DNA of 64,000 nucleotides from Peribacillus butanolivorans (GCF_001273755.1 NZ_LGYA01000003.1:976-64975), one strand, 5' to 3'; positions 1-9,353 are shown, counted from the first letter of the stretch. Translations and numbers: made by a program. The notes: a model not told the origin generated them from the sequence alone.

Positions 1-11
1 CCCCTCCACCA
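1..11 (+). tRNA. 3' end of a tRNA, probably tRNA-Tyr (partial)
   Basis: The window opens with an acceptor-stem 3' strand (cccctcc) followed by A and CCA, the typical end of a Bacillus tRNA; Bacillus tRNA-Tyr ends exactly this way. Only the last 11 bases are present, so identity is inferred from this end and from the usual Tyr-Gln neighbour order. Confidence 0.55.
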
Positions 12-109
12 ATAAAAACCTGTGGATCAGTTATATATTCTCTGTAAAAGGGAAATATATGATTACCACCTTTTTATTTTGTTGAATATTAATTATACAT
101 ATTATATAT

Positions 110-184
110 TGGGCTATAGCCAAGCGGTAAGGCAACGGATTTTGATTCCGTCATGCGAAGGTTCGATCCCTTCTAGCCCAGCCA
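110..184 (+). tRNA. tRNA-Gln (anticodon TTG)
   Basis: A cloverleaf can be folded by eye. The acceptor stem tgggcta pairs with tagccca, the anticodon stem acgga/tccgt carries the loop ttttgat with anticodon TTG, the T-loop is gttcgatcc, and discriminator G plus an encoded CCA end the gene. It belongs to the tRNA cluster at the window start. Confidence 0.95.
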
Positions 185-187
185 TTT

Positions 188-259
188 GCGGAAGTAGTTC
201 AGTGGTAGAATACAACCTTGCCAAGGTTGGGGTCGCGGGTTCGAATCCCGTCTTCCGCT
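188..259 (+). tRNA. tRNA-Gly (anticodon GCC), CCA not encoded
   Basis: The acceptor stem gcggaag pairs with cttccgc, the anticodon stem caacc/ggttg carries the loop ttgccaa with anticodon GCC, and the T-arm reads gcgggttcgaatcccg. After discriminator T the next bases are tac, so CCA must be added by CCA nucleotidyltransferase, unlike the flanking Gln and Ala genes. Confidence 0.95.
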
Positions 260-280
260 TACTATATATTTATTCCTTTA

Positions 281-356
281 GGGGCCTTAGCTCAGCTGGG
301 AGAGCGCCTGCCTTGCACGCAGGAGGTCAGCGGTTCGATCCCGCTAGGCTCCACCA
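281..356 (+). tRNA. tRNA-Ala (anticodon TGC)
   Basis: The acceptor stem ggggcct pairs with aggctcc, the anticodon stem cctgc/gcagg carries the loop cttgcac with anticodon TGC, and discriminator A plus CCA are encoded. It is the last tRNA of the cluster and is followed by a rho-independent terminator. Confidence 0.96.
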
Positions 357-381
357 TCTAACTACATACACTAAAACTTAC

Positions 382-416
382 GTCTTAAGCCGATTACGGC
401 TTAAGACTTTTTTTTA
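382..416 (+). terminator. Terminator of the tRNA operon
   Basis: An 11-bp perfect hairpin (gtcttaagccg / cggcttaagac, loop atta) is followed by a run of nine T. It lies 25 bases after the tRNA-Ala gene and ends the tRNA transcript. Confidence 0.92.
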
Positions 417-592
417 TTTTAAAAGTCTAACTTTTATTACTTTACCCCCTAATAAGAGAACGGTTCAACTAGGGATTTTAAGACAAAGAGTAAATACGGT
501 AAAAAAGCTAACTAACTGCATCTTTATACATATAAATGTTCAGTTGAACCACTAGGCAAATAAGATATAAAATGGTAGAAAGGGGGAATTAT

Positions 593-1495
593 ATGTCTAT
601 TCAGAAAATTTCCATTATCGGTCTACCTATGGATCTTGGTCAGGCGAGACGAGGGGTGGATATGGGACCGAGTGCAATCCGCTGTGCAGGGATTGTCGAA
701 CGGCTTGAACGATTAAAAATAGAAGTTGAGGATTTAGGAGATATAGTAGTAGGACGCCCTGAACATGCACAGAAATCTGGTACAAATTTAAAAAACTTAT
801 CGTTAGTTGCAAAGGGAAACATTCAATTAGCAACAAGAGTAGATAAAATTATACAAGGCGGATCTTTCCCGCTCGTTCTTGGGGGAGACCATTCGATAGC
901 CATCGGAACACTCGCAGGGGTTTCGAAGCACTATGAAAATGTAGGCGTAATTTGGTATGATGCACATGGAGATTTAAATACGGAGGAAACTTCACCATCA
1001 GGGAATATACATGGTATGCCTCTAGCTGTCAGTATGGGGCTTGGCCATCCCGATCTAGTCAATATTCATGGTTCAACTTCTAAAGTAAAACCAGAAAATA
1101 TCGTAATTATCGGGGCACGTTCATTAGATGAAGGTGAAAAAGAATTAATACGTGAAAAAGGGATTAAAGTGTTTACAATGCATGAAATTGACCGAATGGG
1201 AATGGCTAGAGTCATGGAAGAGTGTATAGATTATTTAAGAGAAAGAACAGATGGTGTTCACCTTTCTTTGGACCTGGATGGAGTAGATCCAGCGGATGCG
1301 CCTGGGGTAGGAACACCGGTAATTGGTGGTATTAGTTATCGGGAGAGTCATTTGGCTATGGAAATGCTGGCGGAGTCTGAGTTAATTACATCGGCTGAAT
1401 TTGTTGAGGTAAACCCTATTTTAGATGAACGTAATAAAACCGCAATCGTTGCCGTGGCCTTAATGGGCTCGCTATTTGGAGAAAAGCTAGTATAA
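593..1495 (+). CDS. rocF: Arginase
   Basis: Arginase hydrolyses L-arginine to ornithine and urea in the cytoplasm, the first step of arginine catabolism. The 300-aa product has the binuclear manganese motifs of the ureohydrolase family: GGDHS at about 97-101, DAHGD at 123-127 and DLDGVDP at 227-233, and is the usual arginase length. The ATG at 593 is preferred over one at 572 because a strong SD (agaaaggggg) precedes it and it gives the family N-terminus. In B. subtilis rocF sits with rocDE; here it stands alone between the tRNA cluster and sigW and has its own terminator. No RocR or sigma-54 promoter was recognised upstream. Confidence 0.95.
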   Translation: MSIQKISIIGLPMDLGQARRGVDMGPSAIRCAGIVERLERLKIEVEDLGDIVVGRPEHAQKSGTNLKNLSLVAKGNIQLATRVDKIIQGGSFPLVLGGDHSIAIGTLAGVSKHYENVGVIWYDAHGDLNTEETSPSGNIHGMPLAVSMGLGHPDLVNIHGSTSKVKPENIVIIGARSLDEGEKELIREKGIKVFTMHEIDRMGMARVMEECIDYLRERTDGVHLSLDLDGVDPADAPGVGTPVIGGISYRESHLAMEMLAESELITSAEFVEVNPILDERNKTAIVAVALMGSLFGEKLV

Positions 1496-1511
1496 CTGAT
1501 AAAATAAAAGA

Positions 1512-1546
1512 AACAGTAACCAGCTTGTGTTAGGTTACTGTTTTTT
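1512..1546 (+). terminator. Terminator after rocF
   Basis: The perfect 10-bp stem aacagtaacc / ggttactgtt is followed by a T run, 17 bases after the rocF stop. Confidence 0.9.
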
Positions 1547-1631
1547 ATATGCTAGAAGACGCAAGTTGATTTTTCAGGATGGTTTTTTTTATAATATCTA
1601 TATTTATATGGTTGTAATCTCAGCTCCATAT

Positions 1632-1817
1632 TCACTTTAGAGCACATCGGTCGATTTGGCTTCCATTTTTAGTTAAATGGAAGTATTGATTGATCAAAAC
1701 ATCTAGTTTACTGCTTACTTCAATCACTTCATTATCAACCATCGAGGAGCGGGAAGCTAAAATTATCATTTTCTGTCTGTATAGTTCAATATGATCTAAA
1801 ATTTTTTCAGCAGTCAT
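1632..1817 (-). CDS. Spo0E-like aspartyl-phosphate phosphatase
   Basis: This small protein (61 aa from ATG 1817; 65 aa if the GTG at 1829 is used) matches the Spo0E family, which dephosphorylates Spo0A~P and delays sporulation. The visible signature is the helical pattern IELYRQKMI, then a spacer, then a motif SSKLDVLINQYF corresponding to the family's S-x-x-L-D-x-L-I-x-x-Y core. The SD aagggag sits directly against the GTG, so the ATG is more likely despite its long spacing. It is transcribed alone, convergent with rocF and divergent from sigW. Which regulator it targets cannot be read from the sequence. Confidence 0.8.
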   Translation of the reverse strand: MTAEKILDHIELYRQKMIILASRSSMVDNEVIEVSSKLDVLINQYFHLTKNGSQIDRCALK

Positions 1818-1923
1818 ACAGCGATTCACTCCCTTAGGTTTTACAATTTTTAATTATATAGCCTTGTTTTTTTTTTCTTAAACATAAATTGTAAAACTTT
1901 GTTAAAATTAAAGTAATAAATTT

Positions 1924-1951
1924 TGAAACCTTTTAGCTTACGATTCGTAAT
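1924..1951 (+). promoter_or_regulatory. SigW autoregulatory promoter
   Basis: TGAAAC, a 16-base spacer and CGTAAT match the ECF SigW consensus (TGAAAC-N16-CGTA) and lie about 40 bases before the sigW start, as expected for the known positive autoregulation of this operon in Bacillus. Confidence 0.85.
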
Positions 1952-1989
1952 AATCGTATAGCCGCATGAGCGGGGGTAAAAACCGGAAA

Positions 1990-2553
1990 ATGGATGCACT
2001 CATTAAAGAGAGAATTAATCAAGTATTAAAGGGAGACCATAATGCATTTGGGGAAATTGTCGAATTATACAAGGACAAAGTTTTCCAGATATGTTTTAGG
2101 ATGCTCGGAAACAGGCAAGAAGCAGAAGATTTGGCACAAGAGGCCTTTGTTAGAGCCTTTGTGAATATTCGTAGTTTTAATATACAAATGAAATTTTCTA
2201 CGTGGTTATACCGTATTGCGACGAATCTTTGCATTGACCGTCTTCGTAAGAAAAAGCCGGATTACTATTTGGATGCAGAAGTTAGTGGATCTGAGGGATT
2301 GAATATGTATTCCCAAATTGCATCAGATATGGCTAAGCCCGAGGATGAAGTTGAATCTTTAGAACTTCAGGAAACCATTCAAGTAGAAATTATGAAGTTG
2401 CCGGAGAAATATCGGTCGGTAATCGTATTGAAGTACATTGAAGAATTATCGTTAAAGGAAATCAGTGAAATACTTGATTTGCCAGTCGGCACGGTTAAGA
2501 CGAGAATACATCGTGGTCGGGAAGCCTTGCGTAAACAACTACGCCATTTATAA
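1990..2553 (+). CDS. sigW: ECF RNA polymerase sigma factor SigW
   Basis: SigW directs transcription of the cell-envelope and antimicrobial-peptide stress regulon. Starting at ATG 1990 the product is 187 aa, the same length as B. subtilis SigW, and closely resembles it: region 2 with the conserved FSTWLYRIATNL segment and region 4 ending in GTVKTRIHRGREALRKQL. An upstream in-frame ATG at 1966 would leave almost no leader after the SigW-type promoter at 1924-1951 and is unlikely. The anti-sigma gene rsiW begins 16 bases downstream, so the two are co-transcribed. Activation by regulated proteolysis of RsiW is known from the family and inferred here. Confidence 0.97.
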   Translation: MDALIKERINQVLKGDHNAFGEIVELYKDKVFQICFRMLGNRQEAEDLAQEAFVRAFVNIRSFNIQMKFSTWLYRIATNLCIDRLRKKKPDYYLDAEVSGSEGLNMYSQIASDMAKPEDEVESLELQETIQVEIMKLPEKYRSVIVLKYIEELSLKEISEILDLPVGTVKTRIHRGREALRKQLRHL

Positions 2554-2569
2554 AAAGAAGGTGAGAAAA

Positions 2570-3199
2570 ATGAACTACCATGAGGAAATCATTGATTATA
2601 TGCATGATTATTTAGATGAGGACATCAAACCAGAGCATAAAGAAGCTTTACGTGATCACTTGCATACTTGTGCTGAATGCCGGGATTATTTTCATGAAAT
2701 GAAAAAGGCAGTCGCTCTTGTACAAAGTACCTCCCATATTAAGGCTCCAGATGACTTTACATCAAGGGTAATGTCTCAATTGCCAAAGGAAACGAAAACA
2801 ACGGGTGCCAAACGTTGGTTAAAAAGCCATCCTTTTATGACGGCAGCAGCCGTGTTCATTGTATTGATGACAGGTTCTCTTTTTTCCACATATAATCAGG
2901 ACGAACATTTTTCAGTTTCCAAGCAATCTAATTTATTAGTCGAAGGAGAAACGGTGATTGTGCCTGCAGGTGAGACCGTTGAGGGGAATGTGGTAGTTCA
3001 AAACGGTAACATTCGAATTGAAGGTGAAGTGAAGGGAGATGTGACGGTCATAAATGGACATAATTATATGTCTAAGGCGGGGAATGTGACCGGAAGCATC
3101 CATGTTATTGACCAAGCTTTTGAGTGGATGTGGTACAAAATTAAGGATACCGCAACGTCTGTGCTTCCTATTAAAGAGGAAAAAGGGAATAAGGAGTAA
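2570..3199 (+). CDS. rsiW: Anti-sigma-W factor RsiW
   Basis: RsiW is a single-pass membrane protein that holds SigW inactive until stepwise proteolysis by PrsW and RasP. The 209-aa product (B. subtilis about 208) has an N-terminal zinc anti-sigma domain with the H-x3-C-x2-C motif HLHTCAEC at about 30-37, a transmembrane segment at about 85-105, and an extracytoplasmic C-terminus with a short repetitive beta-like stretch (EGNVVVQNGNIRIEG). The start at ATG 2570 follows the SD agaaggtgag. It is the second gene of the sigW operon. Confidence 0.95.
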   Translation: MNYHEEIIDYMHDYLDEDIKPEHKEALRDHLHTCAECRDYFHEMKKAVALVQSTSHIKAPDDFTSRVMSQLPKETKTTGAKRWLKSHPFMTAAAVFIVLMTGSLFSTYNQDEHFSVSKQSNLLVEGETVIVPAGETVEGNVVVQNGNIRIEGEVKGDVTVINGHNYMSKAGNVTGSIHVIDQAFEWMWYKIKDTATSVLPIKEEKGNKE

Positions 3200-3203
3200 G
3201 AGG

Positions 3204-3250
3204 AGCTGAGCGAATGCATCGTTTTCAATATACGGTGCCATCGCTCAGCT
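3204..3250 (+). terminator. Hairpin between rsiW and cdaA (weak terminator or attenuator)
   Basis: A perfect 10-bp stem (agctgagcga / tcgctcagct) plus an inner stem forms a long hairpin five bases after the rsiW stop. The downstream tract ttactttg is a poor U-run, so some read-through into cdaA is possible. Confidence 0.5.
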
Positions 3251-3316
3251 TTACTTTGTAAAAGGAGGGGATTTTTTACTTCATTAGACCTTAACGTGTA
3301 ACTTTATCACACTAGT

Positions 3317-3346
3317 TTAGAAGTATTATTTAAAAAATGGTATACT
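3317..3346 (+). promoter_or_regulatory. Putative sigma-A promoter for cdaA
   Basis: TTAGAA, an 18-base spacer and TATACT lie about 65 bases before the cdaA start. The -10 is good and the -35 is only moderate, so this is a plausible but unproven separate promoter for the cda-glmM genes. Confidence 0.45.
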
Positions 3347-3409
3347 ATTAAGGTTATTACATAACGATTGTTATTGTTATTTGGAGTAATACTGACTGGA
3401 GGAAACAAC

Positions 3410-4234
3410 ATGTCTTTATCCAATTTGAATGTTTGGGACTATGTAGTAAATTTCATTGATATTCTCCTTGTTTGGTTTGTGATATATAAATTGTTAACTA
3501 TTATTCGAGGCACGAAGGCTATACAGCTGCTCAAAGGAATTTTTGTAATTGTCATTGTAAAAAGCTTAAGCAACCTGTTTGGTTTCAATACACTTGGATG
3601 GTTAATGGCACAAGTCATGAATTGGGGAGTACTGGCGATTCTTGTCATTTTTCAACCTGAACTGAGGAGAGCGCTTGAACAATTAGGACGTGGGAAGCTC
3701 TTTACAAGAGGTAGCGTTCCAGAAGAGAACCAGCAAGAGCGTTTAGTAGAAGAAATATTAAAGGCGTCCACTTATATGGCGAAAAGGCGAATTGGAGCCT
3801 TGATTACGATTGAAAAAGGAACGGCACTGGGCGATTATGTTGAAACAGGAATTCCTTTAAAGTCCTATATTTCTTCAGAGTTGCTTATTAATATCTTTAT
3901 ACCTAATACGCCACTCCATGATGGTGCAGTGATTTTACAAAATAACCAGGTGGCAGCTGCAGCTTGCTATCTGCCTTTATCAGAAAGTCCGTTCATTTCA
4001 AAAGAACTTGGTACTCGGCATAGGGCAGCTATTGGTATGAGTGAAGTGACGGATAGTATTACAATCGTTGTATCTGAAGAAACGGGAGGGATCTCTGTTA
4101 CTAAAAATGGAGAACTGTTCCGAGATTTGAATCAAGAGTCATTTAGGGCAATGCTTTCTAGTGAACTGGTAGTGGAAAATATCAAAACAACTTCCTCGAG
4201 TATCTGGAATTGGAGGGGGAAGAAAAATGGATAA
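3410..4234 (+). CDS. cdaA: Diadenylate cyclase CdaA
   Basis: CdaA condenses two ATP into cyclic di-AMP, the essential second messenger for potassium and cell-wall homeostasis. The 274-aa product (B. subtilis 273) has three N-terminal membrane helices within about residues 10-82, a short coiled segment, and the DAC domain with the catalytic DGA at 171-173 and RHR at 203-205. ATG 3410 follows a strong SD (ctggagg); upstream in-frame codons lack one. The stop overlaps the start of cdaR by eight bases, indicating translational coupling. CdaR and GlmM, its known regulators, are encoded next. Confidence 0.97.
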   Translation: MSLSNLNVWDYVVNFIDILLVWFVIYKLLTIIRGTKAIQLLKGIFVIVIVKSLSNLFGFNTLGWLMAQVMNWGVLAILVIFQPELRRALEQLGRGKLFTRGSVPEENQQERLVEEILKASTYMAKRRIGALITIEKGTALGDYVETGIPLKSYISSELLINIFIPNTPLHDGAVILQNNQVAAAACYLPLSESPFISKELGTRHRAAIGMSEVTDSITIVVSEETGGISVTKNGELFRDLNQESFRAMLSSELVVENIKTTSSSIWNWRGKKNG

Positions 4235-5567
4235 ATACACCAATAGTACATGGTTTATGAGAATTGTTGCTTTTGCTTTGGCAGCTCTTTTATTCATCTC
4301 CGTTAATTTTGAGATGGAGTCAGATAAAAAATCTCTTGGTTTATCTACTGCCCCTGAGATTAGTACGGAAACCATTGAAAATGTACCGGTTGAAGTGTAC
4401 TATGACCGTGAAAATTTGGTGGTGAGCGGAGTACCAGAAACGGTGGATGTTACTTTAAAGGGAGCTAAAAGCCTACTGATAAGTGCAAAAAACCAAAGAG
4501 ACTTTAAAGTATATGTAGACCTTTCTGATCCTGAAATCTCGATGGGAGACAGAACTGTTACCTTCAAAATAAGCGAGTTAAACGAAAAGTTAGTGGCGAC
4601 AATCGAGCCTGAATATGCAGAAGTCAATGTTCAGGAACGAGTGACGAAGGAATTCCCCGTCGAAGCAGAATATAATAATTCTTTACTTGAAGAGGGTTAT
4701 ACCGCTGGACAGCCAACAGTCAGCCCTAAAACTGTTAAAATAACTGGTGCTAAAGATGTAATTGAACAAATTTCCTATGTTAAGGCAAATCTTGAAATAA
4801 GTAAGGGTCTTAACGAAACGATGAACGGCAAGGCGACAGTAAAAGCTCTTGACCGGGACTTAAATAAGTTGGATGTTACGATTGAACCTGCTTCAGTGGC
4901 AGTGTCACTAAAAGTTAGTATCCCTTCGAAAACGGTAACCATTGCACCTAAGCAAACTGGAAAAGTAAAGGACGGCATCCGTATTAAGAGTATAAGTGTC
5001 GATCCAAAAGAGGTAATCCTATATGGGTCAGAAGCCAGCCTTGAACAAATAAGCGAAATAAATCTCCCTGTTAATATTTCCAAAATTGATGGAGATGCCG
5101 AATTGGAATTGGATCTTACTAAACCAGAAAGTGTACAAAAAATGTCCTTGGGTAAGGCAAAGGTCAAAATTAACACAGAAAAGATTGATGTAAAAGATGA
5201 GAATGTAGAGGATGTAGAGGCAGTCGAAGATGTCGAAAAAGTCGAAGAAGAGGTAGTTGAAGAGGATGAACCACCTGCCATCGAGACTAAAACTTTCACC
5301 AATTTAAAAATAGAACCTGTAGGTATACAGGAAGACCAAGAAGCCGAATTGGAATCCGATGTAGCGAGCATTACTTTGCGTGGGAAAGCGGATGATTTGA
5401 AAGAAATAACTAAAAACGACATTACACTTACAGTAGATGTGAGTAATTTAGATGAAGGTATACATGATGTAGAACTGGTAGTAAAAGCGCCTGCAGGAGT
5501 GAATTGGGAACTAGATTCAAAAACGGCTAAGGTCTCTATTACTCAAAAAGACGAAGAAGAAACATAA
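4227..5567 (+). CDS. cdaR: CdaA regulatory protein CdaR (YbbR domains)
   Basis: CdaR is a membrane-anchored extracytoplasmic protein that binds CdaA and tunes its activity. The 446-aa product has one N-terminal membrane anchor (about residues 11-26, [20 protein letters not shown] region) followed by about four YbbR-type beta domains, recognisable by repeated PxxVxVxGA/S patterns such as [10 protein letters not shown] very acidic linker of about 40 residues (rich in V, E and D, near 325-360) precedes the last domain; it also creates a spurious serine-rich open frame on the other strand. It overlaps cdaA and precedes glmM by 55 bases. Confidence 0.93.
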   Translation: MDKYTNSTWFMRIVAFALAALLFISVNFEMESDKKSLGLSTAPEISTETIENVPVEVYYDRENLVVSGVPETVDVTLKGAKSLLISAKNQRDFKVYVDLSDPEISMGDRTVTFKISELNEKLVATIEPEYAEVNVQERVTKEFPVEAEYNNSLLEEGYTAGQPTVSPKTVKITGAKDVIEQISYVKANLEISKGLNETMNGKATVKALDRDLNKLDVTIEPASVAVSLKVSIPSKTVTIAPKQTGKVKDGIRIKSISVDPKEVILYGSEASLEQISEINLPVNISKIDGDAELELDLTKPESVQKMSLGKAKVKINTEKIDVKDENVEDVEAVEDVEKVEEEVVEEDEPPAIETKTFTNLKIEPVGIQEDQEAELESDVASITLRGKADDLKEITKNDITLTVDVSNLDEGIHDVELVVKAPAGVNWELDSKTAKVSITQKDEEET

Positions 5568-5622
5568 CCTTCCTTTAACATCATTTAATTTAGTAACGAT
5601 TCGAAGAAGGAGCGATAAAAAG

Positions 5623-6972
5623 ATGGGTAAATATTTTGGAACAGACGGAGTTAGGGGTATAGCGAATAGCGAATTAACACCGGAGTTGGCATTTAAACTA
5701 GGCCGTTTTGGCGGCTACGTTCTTACTAAAAATACAGAAAAACCTAAAGTGCTGATAGGACGCGATACACGTATTTCAGGTGAAATGCTGGAAGGTGCAC
5801 TTGTTGCTGGTCTATTATCTATTGGGGCTGAAGTTATGCGTCTTGGTGTAATTTCAACACCAGGAGTTGCTTATTTAACAAAGGCGTTAAGTGCTGAAGC
5901 AGGGGTCATGATTTCTGCTTCACATAATCCGGTTGCAGATAACGGTATTAAATTCTTCGGTCCGGATGGTTTTAAGCTATCGGATGATCAAGAAACGGAA
6001 ATTGAAACATTGTTAGATTTAGAAAAAGATGAACTTCCACGTCCGGTAGGCGGAGATTTAGGCCATCTAAACGACTATTTCGAAGGTGGACAAAAGTATC
6101 TCCAGTACTTAAAGCAATCAGTCGATGAGGATTTTACAGGCATTCATGTTGCGCTTGATTGTGCACATGGCGCGACATCATCCTTGGCTATGCATTTGTT
6201 TGCGGATCTAGATGCAGATATCTCTACAATGGGGGCATCGCCCAATGGCTTGAACATCAATGATAAGGTAGGTTCCACGCACCCTGAAGCACTTGCTGAA
6301 TTCTTAAAAGAAAAAGGGGCTGATGTTGGACTTGCTTTCGATGGTGACGGCGACCGCATCATTGCCATAGATGAAAAAGGAAATATAGTTGACGGCGATC
6401 AAATTATGTATATATGTGCGAAATACTTGAAAGAAAACAATCGTTTGAAACAGGGGACTGTGGTTTCTACAATCATGAGTAACCTAGGTTTTTATAAAGG
6501 TCTTGAGGAGCACGGAATACAAAGTGCCCAAACAGCAGTGGGCGATCGCTATGTTGTAGAAGAGATGCGAAAAGGCGGCTACAACCTTGGCGGTGAGCAA
6601 TCTGGGCATATTATCTTCCTAGACTACAATACAACAGGGGATGGCTTATTGACAGGCTTACAGCTTGTAAACATTATGAGTGAAACACAAAAACCCTTAT
6701 CAGAGCTTGCAAGTGAGATGAAAAAATATCCACAGACGCTAATCAATGTTAAAGTGACTGACAAGCATGCTGTAACTGATAATGAAAAGGTGCATGAAGT
6801 CATCAAAGAAGTTGAGGCAGAAATGGAAGGAAACGGGCGTATATTGGTGAGACCATCTGGAACTGAACCGCTTGTCCGTGTTATGGCTGAAGCACCAACT
6901 GTAGAAGAATGCAATCGCTATGTTGATCGCATCGTCTCTGTGGTGAGAGCGGAAATGGGAATAAACGAATAA
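5623..6972 (+). CDS. glmM: Phosphoglucosamine mutase
   Basis: GlmM interconverts glucosamine-6-phosphate and glucosamine-1-phosphate on the way to UDP-GlcNAc and peptidoglycan. The 449-aa product (B. subtilis 448) carries the phosphoserine loop [10 protein letters not shown] with catalytic Ser100, the magnesium loop DGDGDR near residue 241, the sugar-binding GGEQSGH near 324 and the phosphate-binding RPSGTEP near the C-terminus. The SD gaaggagcg precedes ATG 5623. It is the last gene of the cdaA-cdaR-glmM operon and ends in a strong terminator; glmS, which makes its substrate, follows as a separate ribozyme-controlled unit. Confidence 0.97.
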   Translation: MGKYFGTDGVRGIANSELTPELAFKLGRFGGYVLTKNTEKPKVLIGRDTRISGEMLEGALVAGLLSIGAEVMRLGVISTPGVAYLTKALSAEAGVMISASHNPVADNGIKFFGPDGFKLSDDQETEIETLLDLEKDELPRPVGGDLGHLNDYFEGGQKYLQYLKQSVDEDFTGIHVALDCAHGATSSLAMHLFADLDADISTMGASPNGLNINDKVGSTHPEALAEFLKEKGADVGLAFDGDGDRIIAIDEKGNIVDGDQIMYICAKYLKENNRLKQGTVVSTIMSNLGFYKGLEEHGIQSAQTAVGDRYVVEEMRKGGYNLGGEQSGHIIFLDYNTTGDGLLTGLQLVNIMSETQKPLSELASEMKKYPQTLINVKVTDKHAVTDNEKVHEVIKEVEAEMEGNGRILVRPSGTEPLVRVMAEAPTVEECNRYVDRIVSVVRAEMGINE

Positions 6973-6978
6973 CTAATC

Positions 6979-7021
6979 ATATGCATAAAAGGAACGGAAT
7001 ATCCTTTTATGCATATTTTTA
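6979..7021 (+). terminator. Terminator after glmM
   Basis: A 15-bp stem (atatgcataaaagga / tccttttatgcatat) with a short loop and a T run ends the cda-glmM operon just before the glmS promoter. Confidence 0.93.
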
Positions 7022-7060
7022 TAAAGAAGTGGTTTTTTCATTAGTTAAAGTAACAAAGAA

Positions 7061-7090
7061 TTGACCTATGTCCCTTTTCTAAGGTATGAT
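7061..7090 (+). promoter_or_regulatory. Sigma-A promoter for glmS
   Basis: TTGACC, an 18-base spacer and TATGAT lie about 55 bases before the glmS ribozyme cleavage site, giving a leader that contains the whole ribozyme. Confidence 0.75.
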
Positions 7091-7134
7091 TATCCTGATT
7101 TAAAACATATTTTGTTTAAAGGAGGGTAGGCAGA

Positions 7135-7345
7135 AAGAAAAGTATTAACAAAGCGCCTGAACTAAGCCTGGTCGAGAAAGGCTTAGTTGACGAGGAGGAG
7201 GTTTATCGAATGATCGGCGGATACCTCCCGGCTGAAGTGCACAGCCGCAATAATTTCAATCTTAAAACAGTGGGGCAACCTACTGCACAAAGGGTTGGAA
7301 ATGCACAAAGGGAAAAAAGGCTATAAGCATTTCCTTTATAAAAAT
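7135..7345 (+). ncRNA. glmS ribozyme (glucosamine-6-phosphate riboswitch)
   Basis: This leader RNA uses glucosamine-6-phosphate as a cofactor to cut itself, lowering glmS expression when product is abundant. Conserved core elements are readable: the cleavage context aa|gcgcc (predicted cut between 7152 and 7153), the P1 strands ctaagcc/ggcttag, the core segments gttgacgaggaggaggttta and ggcggatacctcccggctg, the P3 arm, and a P4 arm cagtggggcaacctactg. The order is that of the B. subtilis element. The 3' limit is approximate. Confidence 0.95.
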
Positions 7346-7360
7346 AAATATCAGAGATGA

Positions 7361-7378
7361 GGGGGCAGGGGTGCCCCC
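7361..7378 (+). promoter_or_regulatory. GC-rich hairpin between ribozyme and glmS start
   Basis: The stem gggggca / tgccccc (loop of four) lies after the ribozyme and about 25 bases before the glmS SD. It has no T run, so it is not an ordinary terminator. It may stabilise the 3' cleavage product or insulate the SD; its role is unknown. Confidence 0.45.
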
Positions 7379-7420
7379 GTGCATTCCTGTTCCCTCAAAT
7401 CGGTTGGAGGAACAGAAATT

Positions 7421-9223
7421 ATGTGTGGAATTGTTGGATATATTGGTCTCAATGATGCGAAAGAAATTCTATTAAAAGGTCTTGAAAAGCTTGAATACCG
7501 CGGTTACGATTCTTCAGGGATTGCTGTCAAAAATGATTCAGGTGTGACAATCTTTAAGGAAAAGGGACGAATTGCAGACCTCCGTGGAGCTGTGGATGAA
7601 AAAACTATTGCACATACTGGAATAGGACATACGCGCTGGGCCACTCATGGTGTGCCAAGTCGTGATAATGCTCATCCTCACCAAAGTAATTCAGGTCGCC
7701 TGACTTTAGTTCATAATGGGGTCATTGAAAACTATGCGATTCTAAAACGGGAATATTTGAAGGATGTTGCTTTTAAAAGTGAGACAGATACGGAAGTCAT
7801 CGTTCAACTTATAGAGAAGTTTGTAAACGATGGTATGGAAGTAGAAGAGGCGTTCCGTCAAACGCTCACTCTTTTAGAAGGCTCATATGCCATTGCCCTT
7901 TTAGATGCTGAAAATGATGAGACCATTTTTGTCGCAAAAAATAAAAGCCCGCTGCTAATTGGTGTAGGAAAAGACTTTAACGTTGTCGCTTCTGATGCAA
8001 TGGCTATGTTGCAAGTCACAGATCAATTCCTTGAACTGATGGATAAAGAAATGGTTATAGTGACAAATGAAGAGGTAACGATTAAGAATCTTTCTAACGA
8101 AGAAGTTTTTCGTGCCCCATTTACTGCTGAACTGGATGCGAGTGATATTGAAAAAGGTACGTATCCTCATTATATGCTTAAAGAAGTCGACGAGCAGCCT
8201 GCTGTCATACGTAAAATTATTCAAGCTTATCAAAATGAAGAAGGCAAACTGGCAATCGATTTTAGCATTGCAGAAGCAGTAACTGAGGCTGACCGTATCT
8301 ATATCGTCGCTTGTGGAACTAGCTATCATGCAGGCTTGATTGGTAAGCAATTCATCGAAAAAATGACTGAAATTCCGGTTGAAGTCCATGTAGCATCGGA
8401 ATTCACATATAACATGCCGATATTATCGAAAAAACCGCTTTTCATCTTCATATCCCAAAGTGGAGAAACTGCGGATAGCCGTGCGGTATTAGTGGCAATT
8501 AAAGCGCTTGGTCATAAAGCATTAACCATTACAAACGTACCGGGCTCTACATTGTCACGTGAAGCGGATTATACGCTCTTGCTGCATGCTGGCCCTGAAA
8601 TAGCAGTTGCCTCTACAAAAGCTTACACAGCTCAAGTAGCTGTATTGGCTATATTAGCAAATGTTTCTGGACAATTCCGTAACCTAGAGTTTGATTTCGA
8701 CCTTGTTAAGGAGCTTGGAATTGTTGCGACAGCAATGGAAGCTCTATGCGATTCGAAAGAAGAGATGGAAGCTATTGCCCATGAATATTTGTCTGTTACA
8801 AGAAACTGCTTCTTCATCGGCCGGTCCCTTGACTACTATGTTGGTCTTGAAGGGGCGCTTAAGCTGAAAGAAATCTCTTACATTCAGGCAGAAGGCTTTG
8901 CTGGTGGTGAGCTTAAACACGGAACAATTGCCTTGATTGAAGAAGGTACACCTGTTATAGCTCTTGCGACGCAAGCAGGCGTCAACCTAAGCATCCGTGG
9001 TAATGTCAAAGAAGTCGTTGCCCGTGGTGCTAACCCATGCATTATTTCTATGAATGGGTTGGAAGAAGAAGATGATCGCTTTGTCATCCCGGAAGTGAAC
9101 GAACTATTAACACCTCTTATCTCTGTTATCCCGATGCAACTCATTGCGTACTACGCTGCCTTGCACCGCGAATGTGACGTGGATAAACCACGTAACCTTG
9201 CGAAAAGTGTAACGGTTGAGTAA
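7421..9223 (+). CDS. glmS: Glutamine-fructose-6-phosphate aminotransferase
   Basis: GlmS makes glucosamine-6-phosphate from fructose-6-phosphate and glutamine, committing carbon to amino-sugar and wall synthesis. The 600-aa product equals B. subtilis GlmS in length. Cys2 after the initiator is the glutaminase nucleophile (MCGIVGYIG), followed by the class II amidotransferase domain (about 1-220) and two SIS sugar-binding domains (about 285-600), ending [12 protein letters not shown], the C-terminal tail that forms part of attTn7. ATG 7421 follows the SD ttggagg; codons further upstream would break the nucleophile position. It is controlled by the upstream ribozyme. Confidence 0.98.
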   Translation: MCGIVGYIGLNDAKEILLKGLEKLEYRGYDSSGIAVKNDSGVTIFKEKGRIADLRGAVDEKTIAHTGIGHTRWATHGVPSRDNAHPHQSNSGRLTLVHNGVIENYAILKREYLKDVAFKSETDTEVIVQLIEKFVNDGMEVEEAFRQTLTLLEGSYAIALLDAENDETIFVAKNKSPLLIGVGKDFNVVASDAMAMLQVTDQFLELMDKEMVIVTNEEVTIKNLSNEEVFRAPFTAELDASDIEKGTYPHYMLKEVDEQPAVIRKIIQAYQNEEGKLAIDFSIAEAVTEADRIYIVACGTSYHAGLIGKQFIEKMTEIPVEVHVASEFTYNMPILSKKPLFIFISQSGETADSRAVLVAIKALGHKALTITNVPGSTLSREADYTLLLHAGPEIAVASTKAYTAQVAVLAILANVSGQFRNLEFDFDLVKELGIVATAMEALCDSKEEMEAIAHEYLSVTRNCFFIGRSLDYYVGLEGALKLKEISYIQAEGFAGGELKHGTIALIEEGTPVIALATQAGVNLSIRGNVKEVVARGANPCIISMNGLEEEDDRFVIPEVNELLTPLISVIPMQLIAYYAALHRECDVDKPRNLAKSVTVE

Positions 9224-9314
9224 GCTGGAATGAATATATGCCTTTTGTAGATTTGAAATAAAGTTTAACCGTTTTGAAAAAAGATTAACCGTTTTTTCAA
9301 AAGTTGCACCGTTT

Positions 9315-9353
9315 CACCCCTTTGGATATGATTATCTAAAGGGGTGTTTTTTT
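9315..9353 (+). terminator. Terminator in the glmS 3' region / transposon end
   Basis: The stem caccccttt / aaaggggtg, extended inward by ggat/atct, is followed by seven T. It now serves as a terminator for glmS and lies immediately before the tnsA-like start codon. Confidence 0.88.

Noticed and set aside
22..555. A long open frame running through the tRNA cluster
   Set aside because: It overlaps three well-folded tRNA genes and their terminator and its translation is not protein-like.
4775..5422. 215-codon open frame on the minus strand, very rich in serine and threonine
   Set aside because: It is a shadow of the acidic, low-complexity region of cdaR; no SD and no protein-like domain pattern.
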